NCBI RefSeq assembly: GCF_000746025.2 | Contig: NZ_CP045798.1 | Location: 2,427,001 to 2,491,000, forward strand | Direction: 5' to 3' | Origin: Thermanaerosceptrum fracticalcis | GTDB taxonomy: Bacteria > Bacillota > Peptococcia > DRI-13 | DNA length: 64,000 nucleotides | In this document: piece by piece, positions 37,460-45,805 of the stretch | How the letters are laid out: each line of letters begins with the position of its first letter | Numbering within the stretch: the stretch's first letter is position 1 | The notes under the pieces: generated by a model | Seen by the model: the letters and a program-made list of their open reading frames with translations, nothing else | Database searches by the model: none | Told to the model about the DNA's origin: nothing | Position numbers and translations under genes: made by a program

Positions 37460-38617
37460 TTATTTTATGAAAAATGGTTGAGGCCTTTCCTTGGAGTATC
37501 CCCAAAAATGGTGTAAAGCTTTCACGATGCGCTGACTGGCCAACCCATCACCGTAAGGATTGACGGCATGGGCCATCCGGTCATACTCTTCTTTGCTGGT
37601 TAAAAGACTCCGGGTGACCGTGTATATTTTCTCCCTGCTTGTTCCCACCAGTTTGACCGTGCCGGCTTCCACGGCTTCAGGCCGCTCGGTATTTTCCCTT
37701 AATACCAGCACAGGTTTACCCAGGGAGGGAGCCTCTTCCTGTAATCCTCCTGAATCCGTTAAGACCAGGTAGGATTTGTTCATCAGATTGGCAAAGGGCT
37801 CGTAATCCAGGGGCTCAATGAGCACTACCCTTTCCAGGCCCCCCAGAACCTCCTCAACGACTTTACGCACTGCCGGGTTTTTATGGACGGGAAAGACCAG
37901 AACCACATCGGGGAATTCCCGGACGATGTCACGCATGGCCAGGTACATCTGGCGCATGGGTTCACCTAAGTTTTCCCTGCGGTGTGTGGTAACTACAATG
38001 ACACGATTATTGATAAAATCCAGTTCCTTTAGAGCCGGTTCGGCAAACCGGTAGCCGGTTTGGACCGTCTTTAAGAGAGCATCGATGACGGTATTGCCTG
38101 TAACATAGATAGCTTCACGGTTATGCCCTTCCTTTAATAAATTTTGCTCCGCCGTTTCCGTGGGGGCAAAATGAATGTCACCCAGGGTACCGGTGAGGCG
38201 CCTGTTCATTTCTTCGGGGAAGGGAGAATACTTATGGCCCGAACGCAGTCCTGCTTCCACATGTCCCACGGGAATTTGCTGGTAAAAAGCAGCCAGGGCT
38301 CCCACGAAAGTGGTTGTGGTATCCCCGTGGACCAGGACCATGTCCGGTTTTTCCTGCTGGAGAACATCTTTCAGCCCCAGCAAAGCGCGGGTGGTAATAT
38401 CAAAAAGGGTCTGTCCGGCCTTCATAATGTCCAGGTCATAGTCAGGCTCCAGGCCGAAAAGGTGTAAGACCTGGTCCAGCATTTCCCGGTGCTGGGCCGT
38501 AACGGCCACTTTACATTCAATATAAGGGTCCTCTTTGAGGGCTAAAACCAGGGGGGCCATTTTGATGGCCTCCGGCCTTGTGCCGAAAATCGCGATTACT
38601 TTCTTGGTATGTGACAT
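37460..38617 (-). CDS. wecB: UDP-N-acetylglucosamine 2-epimerase (non-hydrolysing)
   Basis: 385 residues from the ATG at 38617, after GCAGGAG; the frame runs 162 bases further up but through the mazG-like gene. IFGTRPEAIKMAPLV, VHGDTTTTFVGALAAFYQQI, GHVEAGLRSG and LTDSGGLQEEAPSLGKPVLV are signatures of MnaA/WecB. It interconverts UDP-GlcNAc and UDP-ManNAc. The product feeds TagA-type transferases, such as the one at 9317, and possibly the uronic acid pathway at the left end. Confidence 0.95.
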   Translation of the reverse strand: MSHTKKVIAIFGTRPEAIKMAPLVLALKEDPYIECKVAVTAQHREMLDQVLHLFGLEPDYDLDIMKAGQTLFDITTRALLGLKDVLQQEKPDMVLVHGDTTTTFVGALAAFYQQIPVGHVEAGLRSGHKYSPFPEEMNRRLTGTLGDIHFAPTETAEQNLLKEGHNREAIYVTGNTVIDALLKTVQTGYRFAEPALKELDFINNRVIVVTTHRRENLGEPMRQMYLAMRDIVREFPDVVLVFPVHKNPAVRKVVEEVLGGLERVVLIEPLDYEPFANLMNKSYLVLTDSGGLQEEAPSLGKPVLVLRENTERPEAVEAGTVKLVGTSREKIYTVTRSLLTSKEEYDRMAHAVNPYGDGLASQRIVKALHHFWGYSKERPQPFFIK

Positions 38618-38946
38618 GTCTCTTTCTCCTGCGGTGAAATTGATAAGTAGCCTTTCTGCTCCAGTTTTTTGATGTGTTCGGCCACGGCTTTTTCGATGTC
38701 TACCTGATAATGTTCCTCCAGGACAAACATCATGGACACCGCCGTTTGGGCTACGTCTAAAAGTTCCCTGGTAATACACTCAATCACCTGGGCTTCTTCA
38801 TGTTTTAAGGGCTCACCATTTAAGCCCCGGAACTTGCCGATGGCCTGGGCTAATTCTCCCGCTTCCTCCATAAGTTTAAGGGCTGTAGACTCCATGGTGG
38901 GAGCCAGTTTATTGAGTCGGGGCAGGGCAATGATTTTTTGTTTCAT
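38596..38946 (-). CDS. MazG-like nucleotide pyrophosphohydrolase domain protein
   Basis: 116 residues from the ATG at 38946 (AGAGGAG before it). KLMEEAGELAQAIGKFRG with the downstream ECITRELLDVAQTAVSMMF gives the paired acidic motifs (EExxE and ExxD) of all-alpha NTP pyrophosphohydrolases of the MazG type. They hydrolyse NTPs or dNTPs, often as house-cleaning enzymes. It overlaps the wecB start by 22 bases and follows comEB closely. Substrate unknown; the dCMP deaminase neighbour hints at nucleotide metabolism. Confidence 0.8.
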   Translation of the reverse strand: MKQKIIALPRLNKLAPTMESTALKLMEEAGELAQAIGKFRGLNGEPLKHEEAQVIECITRELLDVAQTAVSMMFVLEEHYQVDIEKAVAEHIKKLEQKGYLSISPQEKETCHIPRK

Positions 38947-38953
38947 AACTCCT

Positions 38954-39400
38954 CTACTCCTTTGACCAGGGACGCAGTTCCACACCGGCTTCCTTGAGCA
39001 GGGCTAAAGATAATTCATCAGGATAGGGCCCTTGAAAAACAATCCTTTTAATCTGGGCATTAATCAGCATTTTACTGCAAAGGACACAGGGCTGGGTAGT
39101 AGAATATAACGTCCCCCCCGCCACACTGACACCGTGGACAGCGCTCTGGATAATGGCATTTTGTTCCGCATGGAGTCCCCGGCACAGTTCATGCCTTTCC
39201 CCCGAAGGGATACCTAACTTCTCCCGCAGGCACCCTATTTCACTGCAGTGGACAAGGCCGCTGGGCGCACCGTTATAACCGCTGGCCAAAATGTGTTTAT
39301 CCTTTACGATCACCGCACCCACCCGGCGCCGCAGGCAGGTAGACCTGGAGGCCACTACCTGGGTAATCTCCATAAAATAGTCGTCCCAAGAAGGGCGCAT
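38954..39400 (-). CDS. comEB: dCMP deaminase (ComEB-like)
   Basis: 148 residues. Zinc site HAE ([10 protein letters not shown]) and PCVLC ([11 protein letters not shown]), with [14 protein letters not shown] upstream, place it in the deoxycytidylate deaminase family. It converts dCMP to dUMP for dTTP synthesis. GGGGGACG precedes the ATG. It lies between upp and a MazG-like gene in one transcription unit. ComEB refers to the Bacillus homologue. Confidence 0.92.
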   Translation of the reverse strand: MRPSWDDYFMEITQVVASRSTCLRRRVGAVIVKDKHILASGYNGAPSGLVHCSEIGCLREKLGIPSGERHELCRGLHAEQNAIIQSAVHGVSVAGGTLYSTTQPCVLCSKMLINAQIKRIVFQGPYPDELSLALLKEAGVELRPWSKE

Positions 39401-39415
39401 TTGTTTTCGTCCCCC

Positions 39416-40045
39416 TTACTTGGTGCCGAAGAGCCTGTCACCTGCGTCTCCCAGACCAGGTACGATATACCCATGGTCGTTCAAGTGGCTGTCCACAGCA
39501 CCGGCAAAGATGTCTACATCGGGGTGGGCAGACTGGACTGCACTAATTCCTTCGGGAGCAGCAATGAGGCAGACAAGCTTGATGCTTTTGGCCCCCCGCT
39601 CTTTTAGAAAACCGATGGCGGCTACGGCAGAGCCTCCCGTAGCCAGCATGGGGTCAATCACAATCAAATCACGCTCAGGTAAATCTGTGGGCAGCTTGCA
39701 GTAATACTCCACAGGTTTTAAAGTTTCAGGGTCCCGATAAAGACCGACATGACCTACCTTCGCCGCAGGGATCAGTTTCAGCATGCCGTTGACCATACCT
39801 AACCCCGCCCGGAGAATGGGCACCAGTCCTACTTTACGACCGGCAATCACCTTGGTCTTGGCCGGGCCTACAGGTGTGTTAATCTCCGTTTCCTGGAGAG
39901 GGAAATCCCGGGTAACTTCATAGGCCATAAGCATGGATACTTCTTCTACCAGTTCTCTGAACTCCTTGGATCCGGTGTTTTCATCCCGGATATAGGTAAG
40001 TTTGTGCTGAATCAAAGGATGGTCAATCACAACTACTTTCCCCAT
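39416..40045 (-). CDS. upp: Uracil phosphoribosyltransferase
   Basis: 209 residues from the ATG at 40045 after GAGGAGG, the normal length; the longer frame reads into repeat [43 protein letters not shown] and the PRPP loop [16 protein letters not shown] are diagnostic. It salvages uracil to UMP. Upstream glyA and downstream comEB follow the conserved order. Confidence 0.97.
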   Translation of the reverse strand: MGKVVVIDHPLIQHKLTYIRDENTGSKEFRELVEEVSMLMAYEVTRDFPLQETEINTPVGPAKTKVIAGRKVGLVPILRAGLGMVNGMLKLIPAAKVGHVGLYRDPETLKPVEYYCKLPTDLPERDLIVIDPMLATGGSAVAAIGFLKERGAKSIKLVCLIAAPEGISAVQSAHPDVDIFAGAVDSHLNDHGYIVPGLGDAGDRLFGTK

Positions 40046-40068
40046 ATCAAGAGCCTCCTCTTCTTTTT

Positions 40069-40151
40069 TGGACGATCTCCGATTATCCGATATCCGCTTT
40101 CCCACAGACACTCCATATTAGAATCGGAATTCGGAAGGCGAAGCCGTATTC
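40069..40151. repeat. Heptad repeats between glyA and upp
   Basis: TCCGATTATCCGATATCCGC on one side and AATCGGAATTCGGAAGGCG on the other, about 85 bases with a two-armed plan. Confidence 0.75.
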
Positions 40152-40152
40152 G

Positions 40153-41412
40153 TTAGAACCCGTCATGGGCTACCAGCGGGAAAGCCCCCGTTAGTTCCTT
40201 AACTAACTTCCGGGCTTTCTCCAATTTATCCTCTTGTCCCCGGTAGGTGATCACCAGGTCAATAATCTCGGCGATAGTCTTCATTTCCGGTTCTTTCATG
40301 CCCCTGGTGGTTACTGCGGGGGTACCGATTCTGATGCCGCTGGTCACAAAGGGACTCTGGGGATCGAAAGGAATCGTATTCTTATTGACGGTTACGCCAG
40401 CCTCATCCAGGAGACCTTCGGCCTCTTTACCCGTCATCTCTTTACTGCGCATATCCAGGAGCATCAGGTGATTGTCCGTGCCGCCGGAAACCAGGCGGAA
40501 GCCTTTCTCTTTAAGAGAATCAGCCAACACCTTAGCATTCTTTAGAATCTGTTCCTGGTAGGCCTTAAACATGGGTTCCATGGCCTCTTTAAAAGAAACA
40601 GCCTTAGCTGCAATGACATGCATCAGGGGACCTCCCTGGATACCCGGGAAAATGGCCTTATCAATGGCCTGGGCATAGGGAGCTTTGCAGAGGATCATCC
40701 CGCCCCGGGGACCCCTTAAAGTCTTATGGGTGGTAGTTGTGACAATATCGGCATGGGGCACCGGGTTAGGATGAAGTCCGGCTGCTACCAGCCCGGCAAT
40801 ATGGGCCATATCTACCATGAAAAGGGCCCCTACTTCTTTGGCAATATAGCCAAATCGCTCAAAATCGATAATGCAGGGGTAAGCGCTGGCCCCGGCTACG
40901 ATCAGTTTGGGTCTGGTTTCCCTGGCGATACGCAGGACTTCGTCATAGTTAATTCTCTCTGTCTCTTTATCCACACCATAGGCTACGAAATTATAATACT
41001 TGCCGGAGATATTCACAGGGCTGCCGTGGGTTAAGTGCCCGCCGTGGCTCAGGTTCATGCCCAGGATGGTGTCTCCCGGATTCACCAGGGCAAAATAGAC
41101 GGCAGTATTGGCCTGGGCGCCGGAATGGGGCTGAACATTGGCATGCTCGGCACCGAAAATGGCCTTAGCCCTTTCCCGGGCTAACTCCTCCACTTTGTCT
41201 ACCCATTCACAACCCCCGTAATACCGTTTTCCCGGATAACCTTCGGCATACTTGTTCGTAAGGACCGAGCCCTGGGCCGCCATCACAGCGCGGCTCACAA
41301 AGTTCTCAGAAGCAATGAGTTCGATTTTGTCCAGCTGGCGTTTTTCTTCGCCGGCTATGTACTCGGCCAATTCAGGGTCTACAGGCAATACGTATTTCTC
41401 AATATAATCCAT
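40153..41412 (-). CDS. glyA: Serine hydroxymethyltransferase
   Basis: 419 residues from the ATG at 41412 (GGGAGG six bases before). [38 protein letters not shown] and the PLP lysine in [14 protein letters not shown] are diagnostic. It converts serine and tetrahydrofolate to glycine and methylene-THF. Located between ywlG and upp, as in Bacillus. Confidence 0.98.
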   Translation of the reverse strand: MDYIEKYVLPVDPELAEYIAGEEKRQLDKIELIASENFVSRAVMAAQGSVLTNKYAEGYPGKRYYGGCEWVDKVEELARERAKAIFGAEHANVQPHSGAQANTAVYFALVNPGDTILGMNLSHGGHLTHGSPVNISGKYYNFVAYGVDKETERINYDEVLRIARETRPKLIVAGASAYPCIIDFERFGYIAKEVGALFMVDMAHIAGLVAAGLHPNPVPHADIVTTTTHKTLRGPRGGMILCKAPYAQAIDKAIFPGIQGGPLMHVIAAKAVSFKEAMEPMFKAYQEQILKNAKVLADSLKEKGFRLVSGGTDNHLMLLDMRSKEMTGKEAEGLLDEAGVTVNKNTIPFDPQSPFVTSGIRIGTPAVTTRGMKEPEMKTIAEIIDLVITYRGQEDKLEKARKLVKELTGAFPLVAHDGF

Positions 41413-41433
41413 GAACATCCTCCCTTGTTTATA

Positions 41434-41617
41434 CATGACGACATCCGCTTTCCGATATCCGATTTCCGATTTGATTGCTTCCATGTTCATGTTCTAGTGC
41501 AGCATTGTCGGATGTGGGCGGTCGGTAATCGGTGATCAGTTGTCGGAAAATCGCACCAAACTAACAACTACCAACTAGCAACTAGCAACTAACAACTAAC
41601 AACTAACATATCGTGCC
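41434..41617. repeat. Heptad repeat block, copy c of the conserved-loop element
   Basis: TCCGATATCCGATTTCCGAT, then a loop at 41471-41511 with TTCATGTTCTAGTGCAGC, then GTCGGATG...GGTCGGTAATCGG, and a final tract of CAACTAG/CAACTAA heptads (41568-41612) abutting the end of ywlG. Confidence 0.85.
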
Positions 41618-42147
41618 CTTTCCCCGCCAATAAGTTTGGGCCGGGTCCGGGCCATGGTCAAATGGGCTTCTCCAATGGCCTTCAGTGAACCCCGGAAAGG
41701 TACTGCCACGGGTTTTAGATGCATCCCAATAAAGGTATCGCCAATATCCAAACCCGCATGGCCCTGGATTTTCTCCACCACTACAGGATTTACATATGTC
41801 TTCATGGCCGTATAGGCTAAACTGCCCCCAGCTCCCTGCACGGGGTAAACAGTCACTTGTTCCAGGCCGTACTTCTCCATACAGGCTTCTTCAACGACCA
41901 GGGCCCTGTTCAGATGCTCGCAGCACTGGACAGCCAGGTAGAGCCCCTTTTCCCGGACCAGGGGATAAATCCCCTCCATGAGAGCCTGGGCAATTTCCAG
42001 ACTGGAAGCTGTGCCAATTTTTTTCCCTGCCACTTCACTGGTGCTGCAGCCCACCACCAAGACCTGTTCTTTTTTCAGCTGGGCCGCCTCCAGCAATTCG
42101 CTAAGGGCTGTTCTGATATCCTGTGTAATCTTGGAATAATCCATCAT
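41596..42147 (-). CDS. ywlG: YwlG family protein (UPF0340)
   Basis: 183 residues. VLVVGCSTSEVAGKKIGTAS, YPVQGAGGSLAYTAMKTYVN and IGDTFIGMHLKPVAVPFRGS match the YwlG/TIGR01440 family, conserved in Firmicutes next to rpiB and glyA; function is not established. ATG at 42147 or 42144. Its 3' end is covered by the heptad tract CAACTAA; the last residues (Val-Ser-Cys) lie at the edge of it. Confidence 0.88.
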   Translation of the reverse strand: MMDYSKITQDIRTALSELLEAAQLKKEQVLVVGCSTSEVAGKKIGTASSLEIAQALMEGIYPLVREKGLYLAVQCCEHLNRALVVEEACMEKYGLEQVTVYPVQGAGGSLAYTAMKTYVNPVVVEKIQGHAGLDIGDTFIGMHLKPVAVPFRGSLKAIGEAHLTMARTRPKLIGGERARYVSC

Positions 42148-42149
42148 TT

Positions 42150-42321
42150 CACACTCGCTTTCCGATAACCGACTTCCGACTTTTAGCGACGAGAGTCCAG
42201 TGTCGAGTGACCAGTGTCCAGTTGACGACTTCCGTTATCCGACATCCGAATTCCGATGAAAACCACTAGTAACTAGTAACTAATAACTAGTAACTAAACT
42301 GCTGCGAACTGCCAACTAACA
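42150..42321. repeat. Heptad repeat block between rpiB and ywlG
   Basis: TTCCGATAACCGACTTCCGA, AGTGTCGAGTGACCAGTGTC, CCGACATCCGAATTCCGA and AACTAGTAACTAGT tracts, in the reverse orientation of most other blocks. Confidence 0.85.
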
Positions 42322-42765
42322 AGTACACCGCTTCTCAATGGCCGCAATCTTGTCCACCCGTTTTTGGTGCCTGCCTCCGGAAAATTCGGAAGCTAACCAT
42401 ACGTCCACGATTTCCAGGGCTAATCCTTTGCCAATCACGCGCTCGCCTAAAGCCAAAATATTGGCATCGTTATGTTCCCGGGATGCCCTGGCTGAAAAAG
42501 TATCATGGCATAAGGCCGCCCGGATTCCCGGTACTTTATTGGCGGCTATACTGATGCCAATCCCCGTGCCACAGATGAGAATACCCTTATCAAATTCCCC
42601 TGCGGCCACGGCCTGGGCCAGAGGCAGGGCTATATCGGGATAATCGCAGGAATCGGTGCTATGGGTACCAAAATCCTTGATCTCGTATTTTTTTTCTAAG
42701 AGCGCTTTTTTTATTTCTTCTTTCAGTTGATATCCCCCATGATCAGAACCTATGGCTATTCTCAA
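42316..42765 (-). CDS. rpiB: Ribose 5-phosphate isomerase B
   Basis: 149 residues from a TTG start at 42765, eight bases after AAGGAG, giving MRIAIGSDHGGYQLKEEIKK. The catalytic cysteine is in ILICGTGIGISIAANKVPGI, and SREHNDANILALGERVIG is conserved. It interconverts ribose 5-phosphate and ribulose 5-phosphate. GTG at 42774 is in frame but overlaps the ribosome site. A C-terminal cysteine pair (CTC) is unusual but short. Confidence 0.95.
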   Translation of the reverse strand: MRIAIGSDHGGYQLKEEIKKALLEKKYEIKDFGTHSTDSCDYPDIALPLAQAVAAGEFDKGILICGTGIGISIAANKVPGIRAALCHDTFSARASREHNDANILALGERVIGKGLALEIVDVWLASEFSGGRHQKRVDKIAAIEKRCTC

Positions 42766-42790
42766 AAGGATCACTCCTTAAAAACACTAT

Positions 42791-42935
42791 ATTGGGGACA
42801 TTCCCTTCCCCAAAGAATTATTGGGGACATTCCCTTCCCCAAAGAACGGCTCATACTTCAGCGGGTGTGTCCAATACCGATGGGGACATTCCTGTCTTTC
42901 GGAACTACCCAAACTTCAGCAGGTGTGTCCCCTTT
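42791..42935. repeat. GGGGACA/TGTCCCC REP-like cluster
   Basis: Two direct copies of TTGGGGACATTCCCTTCCCC at 42792 and 42821 (29-base step). Then CTTCAGCGGGTGTGTCC (42857), TGGGGACATTCC (42880) and CTTCAGCAGGTGTGTCCCC (42914). GGGGACA arms face TGTCCCC arms. These are not heptads. Similar GGGGACATTC motifs are known around RAYT/Y1-type transposases; no transposase is present here. Confidence 0.75.
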
Positions 42936-43014
42936 CCTTAGTAGAAAACAACTAAACTTTTTACTTCGCCTTAAAAAGACAAATTCCTTCCTGTTTCTCA
43001 AGTATACTTGGCCC

Positions 43015-43497
43015 CTATTGTATGGTATTTTCTCCCAGCATCCTATCCAGGACTTTTTCGATATATCCCTTTAGTTCCTTAGCACAGGCCAAATAGGCTT
43101 CCCGGGGTTGTCCAAAAGGATCGGATACGTCTTTCTCAGTTCCCAGGGCATATTCGGCCAGCAAGTACACCTTCCCTTTGGCTTCTGGGAAGCGCTGGAA
43201 GAGATAGTCCCTGTGACGTGCCGTCATGACCAGGACCAGGTCCGCGTCATTAATTAATTCCTCTGTAACCTCCCTGGTACGATGGGACGACAAATCAATT
43301 CCCCATTCACAGAGCACAGAACGGGCCTGGGGAGAAGCACTATCTCCCGGGGCTGCCCCCGTTCCCGCTGACAAAAACTGTATTTGGGAAAGTACTCCCC
43401 CTCTTTCCTGCAGGGAATACCTGGCGAGAGCTTCAGCCATGCTGCTGCGGCAGGTGTTGCCGGTACACACGAAAAGCACCTTTTTGACTGTATTCAC
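43015..43497 (-). CDS. ywlE: Low-molecular-weight phosphatase (YwlE-like protein arginine phosphatase)
   Basis: 160 residues from the GTG at 43497, six bases after GAGGTG. The P-loop VLFVCTGNTCRSSMAEAL carries the threonine after the catalytic cysteine that in YwlE sets preference for phosphoarginine. The general acid is in VSDPFGQP. It likely reverses McsB-type arginine phosphorylation, a mark for ClpCP degradation. No mcsB is in the window. Upstream of rpiB as in Bacillus. Confidence 0.9.
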   Translation of the reverse strand: MNTVKKVLFVCTGNTCRSSMAEALARYSLQERGGVLSQIQFLSAGTGAAPGDSASPQARSVLCEWGIDLSSHRTREVTEELINDADLVLVMTARHRDYLFQRFPEAKGKVYLLAEYALGTEKDVSDPFGQPREAYLACAKELKGYIEKVLDRMLGENTIQ

Positions 43498-43524
43498 AAA
43501 ACCCACCTCACCAGAAGAAATGCA

Positions 43525-43764
43525 GTAAGCGGCTTCGTTAACCGTTAACCGTAAACCGTGACCAGTGTCCGGTGTCCAGTGACCGGTAATTTTTTCGTAA
43601 ACCGTTTAACGTAAACCGTAAACCCAGGAACGTTAACCGTGATGACGTGAACCGTAAACTTTTTGGCGAATACGGCTTCGCCTCCCGATATCCGATATCT
43701 TTTTTTACGACTTCCGAGATCCGCTTCCCGATATCCGATGTCGGCAATCGGTAGTCGGTAGTAC
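43525..43764. repeat. Heptad repeat block between mntP and ywlE
   Basis: CGTTAAC/CGTAAAC heptads (43536-43560 and 43600-43660), AGTGTCC/AGTGACC units (43560-43590), CCGATAT units (43684-43740) and GTCGGTA units at the mntP end. Confidence 0.85.
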
Positions 43765-43772
43765 TGCCAACT

Positions 43773-44348
43773 TCAGAACAAGAACTTAAGCCCTATCAGT
43801 ACCAGAATGGCGCCGCCCAGGATTTCGGCTCTTTCGCCAATGGTCCTGTTCAGGCGTTTGCCAAAAATTAGACCGCCGGCAGTCATAACCCCGGCTACTA
43901 AACCCATGGTGATTACTGTAAGGGTTAAGTCTACCCGTAAAGTACCCAGGCTAAATCCGGCGGTTAAGGCATCCAAACTTACGCTGGCAGCCATCACAGC
44001 CAGGCTCACAGGATTGCCGATGTTAATTACGTCACTGACTTTACCCGTACCGGGAGAAACCACTCGCCCACCCCATCCCAGCTCCCTGATGTTCTCCCAG
44101 ATAGTGCTGAGCCCGATGGTAATAAGCACAAGGGCACCGATGACAGAGGCAACGGGTCCCGCCACCTTGCCCAAATAAGTTCCTAAGGTTAGTCCCAAAA
44201 GGGGCATGAAAATATGGAAAAGACAAACGACTCCCGAAACCAGATAGATTTCCCTTCGTCTTATGCCTGCCAGACCAATGCCGATTGCTACAGAAAAGGC
44301 GTCAATCCCTAAAGCTATGGAAACCAGGAGTACGGCTGAATAATTCAT
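43773..44348 (-). CDS. mntP: Manganese efflux pump MntP
   Basis: 191 residues with six predicted membrane segments. The paired GIDAFSVAIGIGLAG and SLDALTAGFSLGTL motifs with conserved aspartates match MntP (formerly DUF204/YebN). It exports Mn2+. Bacillus has ywlD at this place. The start ATG has only a GGTGTCAC-type site before it, so the start is less certain. No Mn riboswitch (yybP) was recognised upstream. Confidence 0.9.
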   Translation of the reverse strand: MNYSAVLLVSIALGIDAFSVAIGIGLAGIRRREIYLVSGVVCLFHIFMPLLGLTLGTYLGKVAGPVASVIGALVLITIGLSTIWENIRELGWGGRVVSPGTGKVSDVINIGNPVSLAVMAASVSLDALTAGFSLGTLRVDLTLTVITMGLVAGVMTAGGLIFGKRLNRTIGERAEILGGAILVLIGLKFLF

Positions 44349-44357
44349 GTGACACCC

Positions 44358-44500
44358 CGATTTAGTTGATAGTTCGAATAAAGGAACGTTTTCCGATATC
44401 CGCTTTCCGATATCCGAATTAATGTGTATTATCTTCGGAGCATTTGTTATTACTATCGAAGTTGCTGGTCGGCGGTCGGTAATCGGAAGTTTTACTATAC
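44358..44500. repeat. Heptad repeat block between ywlC and mntP
   Basis: TTCCGATATCCGCTTTCCGA (44390-44420) faces GGTCGGCGGTCGGTAATCGG (44466-44487) across an AT-rich middle of about 45 bases, the two-armed plan. Confidence 0.8.
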
Positions 44501-44527
44501 ATACATATGCAAGATAGGGGCTTTACA

Positions 44528-45580
44528 TTAGGCATTTATGACATGATAGCCCGCAGATTTTAAGAGCCTGTTCATCAAAGCACTGCCTAACCCTTCCTGG
44601 CTGTAGGTCTCTGTGAAAATGACATCCACACCCACCTGGTCGCAATAACGGAGCTCGCCGTAAATTATCCGGGCTATTCCTGCCAGATTTAAACGGGTAC
44701 CCATATTTTTACCGTAGGTGACAGGAAGGCTCCCTAAAAGCCGCCATGTTTCATCCGTCAACAAGAGACCTATTTTTTTACCCTGTCTAGTGTAGCGTTC
44801 CACAAGTTCCCTAATTTTACGCGAAACATTTTCCGGAGTTCCCTCGACAAGGATCACTTCCGCCTGGGGTGAATAATGGGTATATTTCATGCCTGGAGCT
44901 TTAGGGACAGCTTCCGGGGCAGCGAGGCCGGAATCAACTGAAACCTCCCCCAGCACCTCCTGTAAATCCTCAGTCGTTATGCCGCCGGGCCGCAAAATAA
45001 CCGGTCTATCTTCCGTTAGATCCAGCACTGTAGATTCCAAACCCACACCTGTGGGTCCACTGTCCAGAATAGCTTCAATCTTTCCTGCCAGGTCATCCCA
45101 GACGTGCTGGGCCGTGGTGGGACTGGGCAACCCGGAACGGTTGGCGCTGGGTGCGGCTACCGGAACCCCGGCCTCCCTGATCAGAGCCAGGGCTACAGGA
45201 TGACTGGGCATCCTTAAGGCTACGGTAGCCAAACCTGCGGTAACCTCCCGGGGAATGACATCTTGTTTAGGTAAGACCAGTGTCAGGGGACCGGGCCAAA
45301 AGCGCTCCATGACCCGGAAAGCAGCAGGGGGTATATCTTTAGCCAAAGTATAGACGGCATGTACATCAGCGATATGCAGGATTAAAGGATTGTCCGAGGG
45401 GCGGCCTTTGGCGCGAAATATTCTAGCCACTGCTTCGGGACTTAGACCGTTGGCACCCAGGCCGTAGACCGTTTCCGTGGGAAAGGCTACCAGACCCCCT
45501 TCCTTAATAATTTGGGCAGCATCTTTGATGATCCTGTCCGGAATAAAGGAAGGATCTACTTGCCAGATAAGAGTTTTCAT
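44528..45580 (-). CDS. ywlC: L-threonylcarbamoyladenylate synthase (Sua5/YwlC)
   Basis: 350 residues from the ATG at 45580, nine bases after AAGG. GGLVAFPTETVYGLGANG, RPSDNPLILHI and PSANRSGLPSPTTAQHV are the TsaC/Sua5 catalytic domain; the C-terminal ~150 residues (PGMKYTHYSPQAEVILVEG) are the Sua5 domain, so it is the long form. It makes threonylcarbamoyl-AMP for tRNA t6A modification. Position next to mntP/ywlE follows Bacillus. Confidence 0.95.
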   Translation of the reverse strand: MKTLIWQVDPSFIPDRIIKDAAQIIKEGGLVAFPTETVYGLGANGLSPEAVARIFRAKGRPSDNPLILHIADVHAVYTLAKDIPPAAFRVMERFWPGPLTLVLPKQDVIPREVTAGLATVALRMPSHPVALALIREAGVPVAAPSANRSGLPSPTTAQHVWDDLAGKIEAILDSGPTGVGLESTVLDLTEDRPVILRPGGITTEDLQEVLGEVSVDSGLAAPEAVPKAPGMKYTHYSPQAEVILVEGTPENVSRKIRELVERYTRQGKKIGLLLTDETWRLLGSLPVTYGKNMGTRLNLAGIARIIYGELRYCDQVGVDVIFTETYSQEGLGSALMNRLLKSAGYHVINA

Positions 45581-45760
45581 TGTCTGCAACCTTCTTTGTC
45601 ACGACTTTAAGAAATAGTATAACACTTATTTTACCAGGCATGTAAAGATTTTTTACTATTATACTATTTACAAGTTTAGAAAGTTAGCACATATTTTTAT
45701 TCCACACCCTATGGCACTGTTTATGTAAAGTGAATTGGTGACAGGGCAGCACATCAGCCA

Positions 45761-45800
45761 AAAAAGGAAAAGACGCAGGCCAGGCTTGCGTCTTTTCCCT
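45761..45800 (-). terminator. Terminator of the Mrp-type antiporter operon
   Basis: GGAAAAGACGCA pairs with TGCGTCTTTTCC around a 9-base loop, followed by TTTTTT on the minus strand, six bases past the last operon gene. Confidence 0.9.
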
Positions 45801-45805
45801 TAGCT

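Noticed and set aside
38618-38779. 54-residue extension of WecB
   Set aside because: It overlaps the MazG-like gene in another frame, and the family start with a ribosome site is at 38617.
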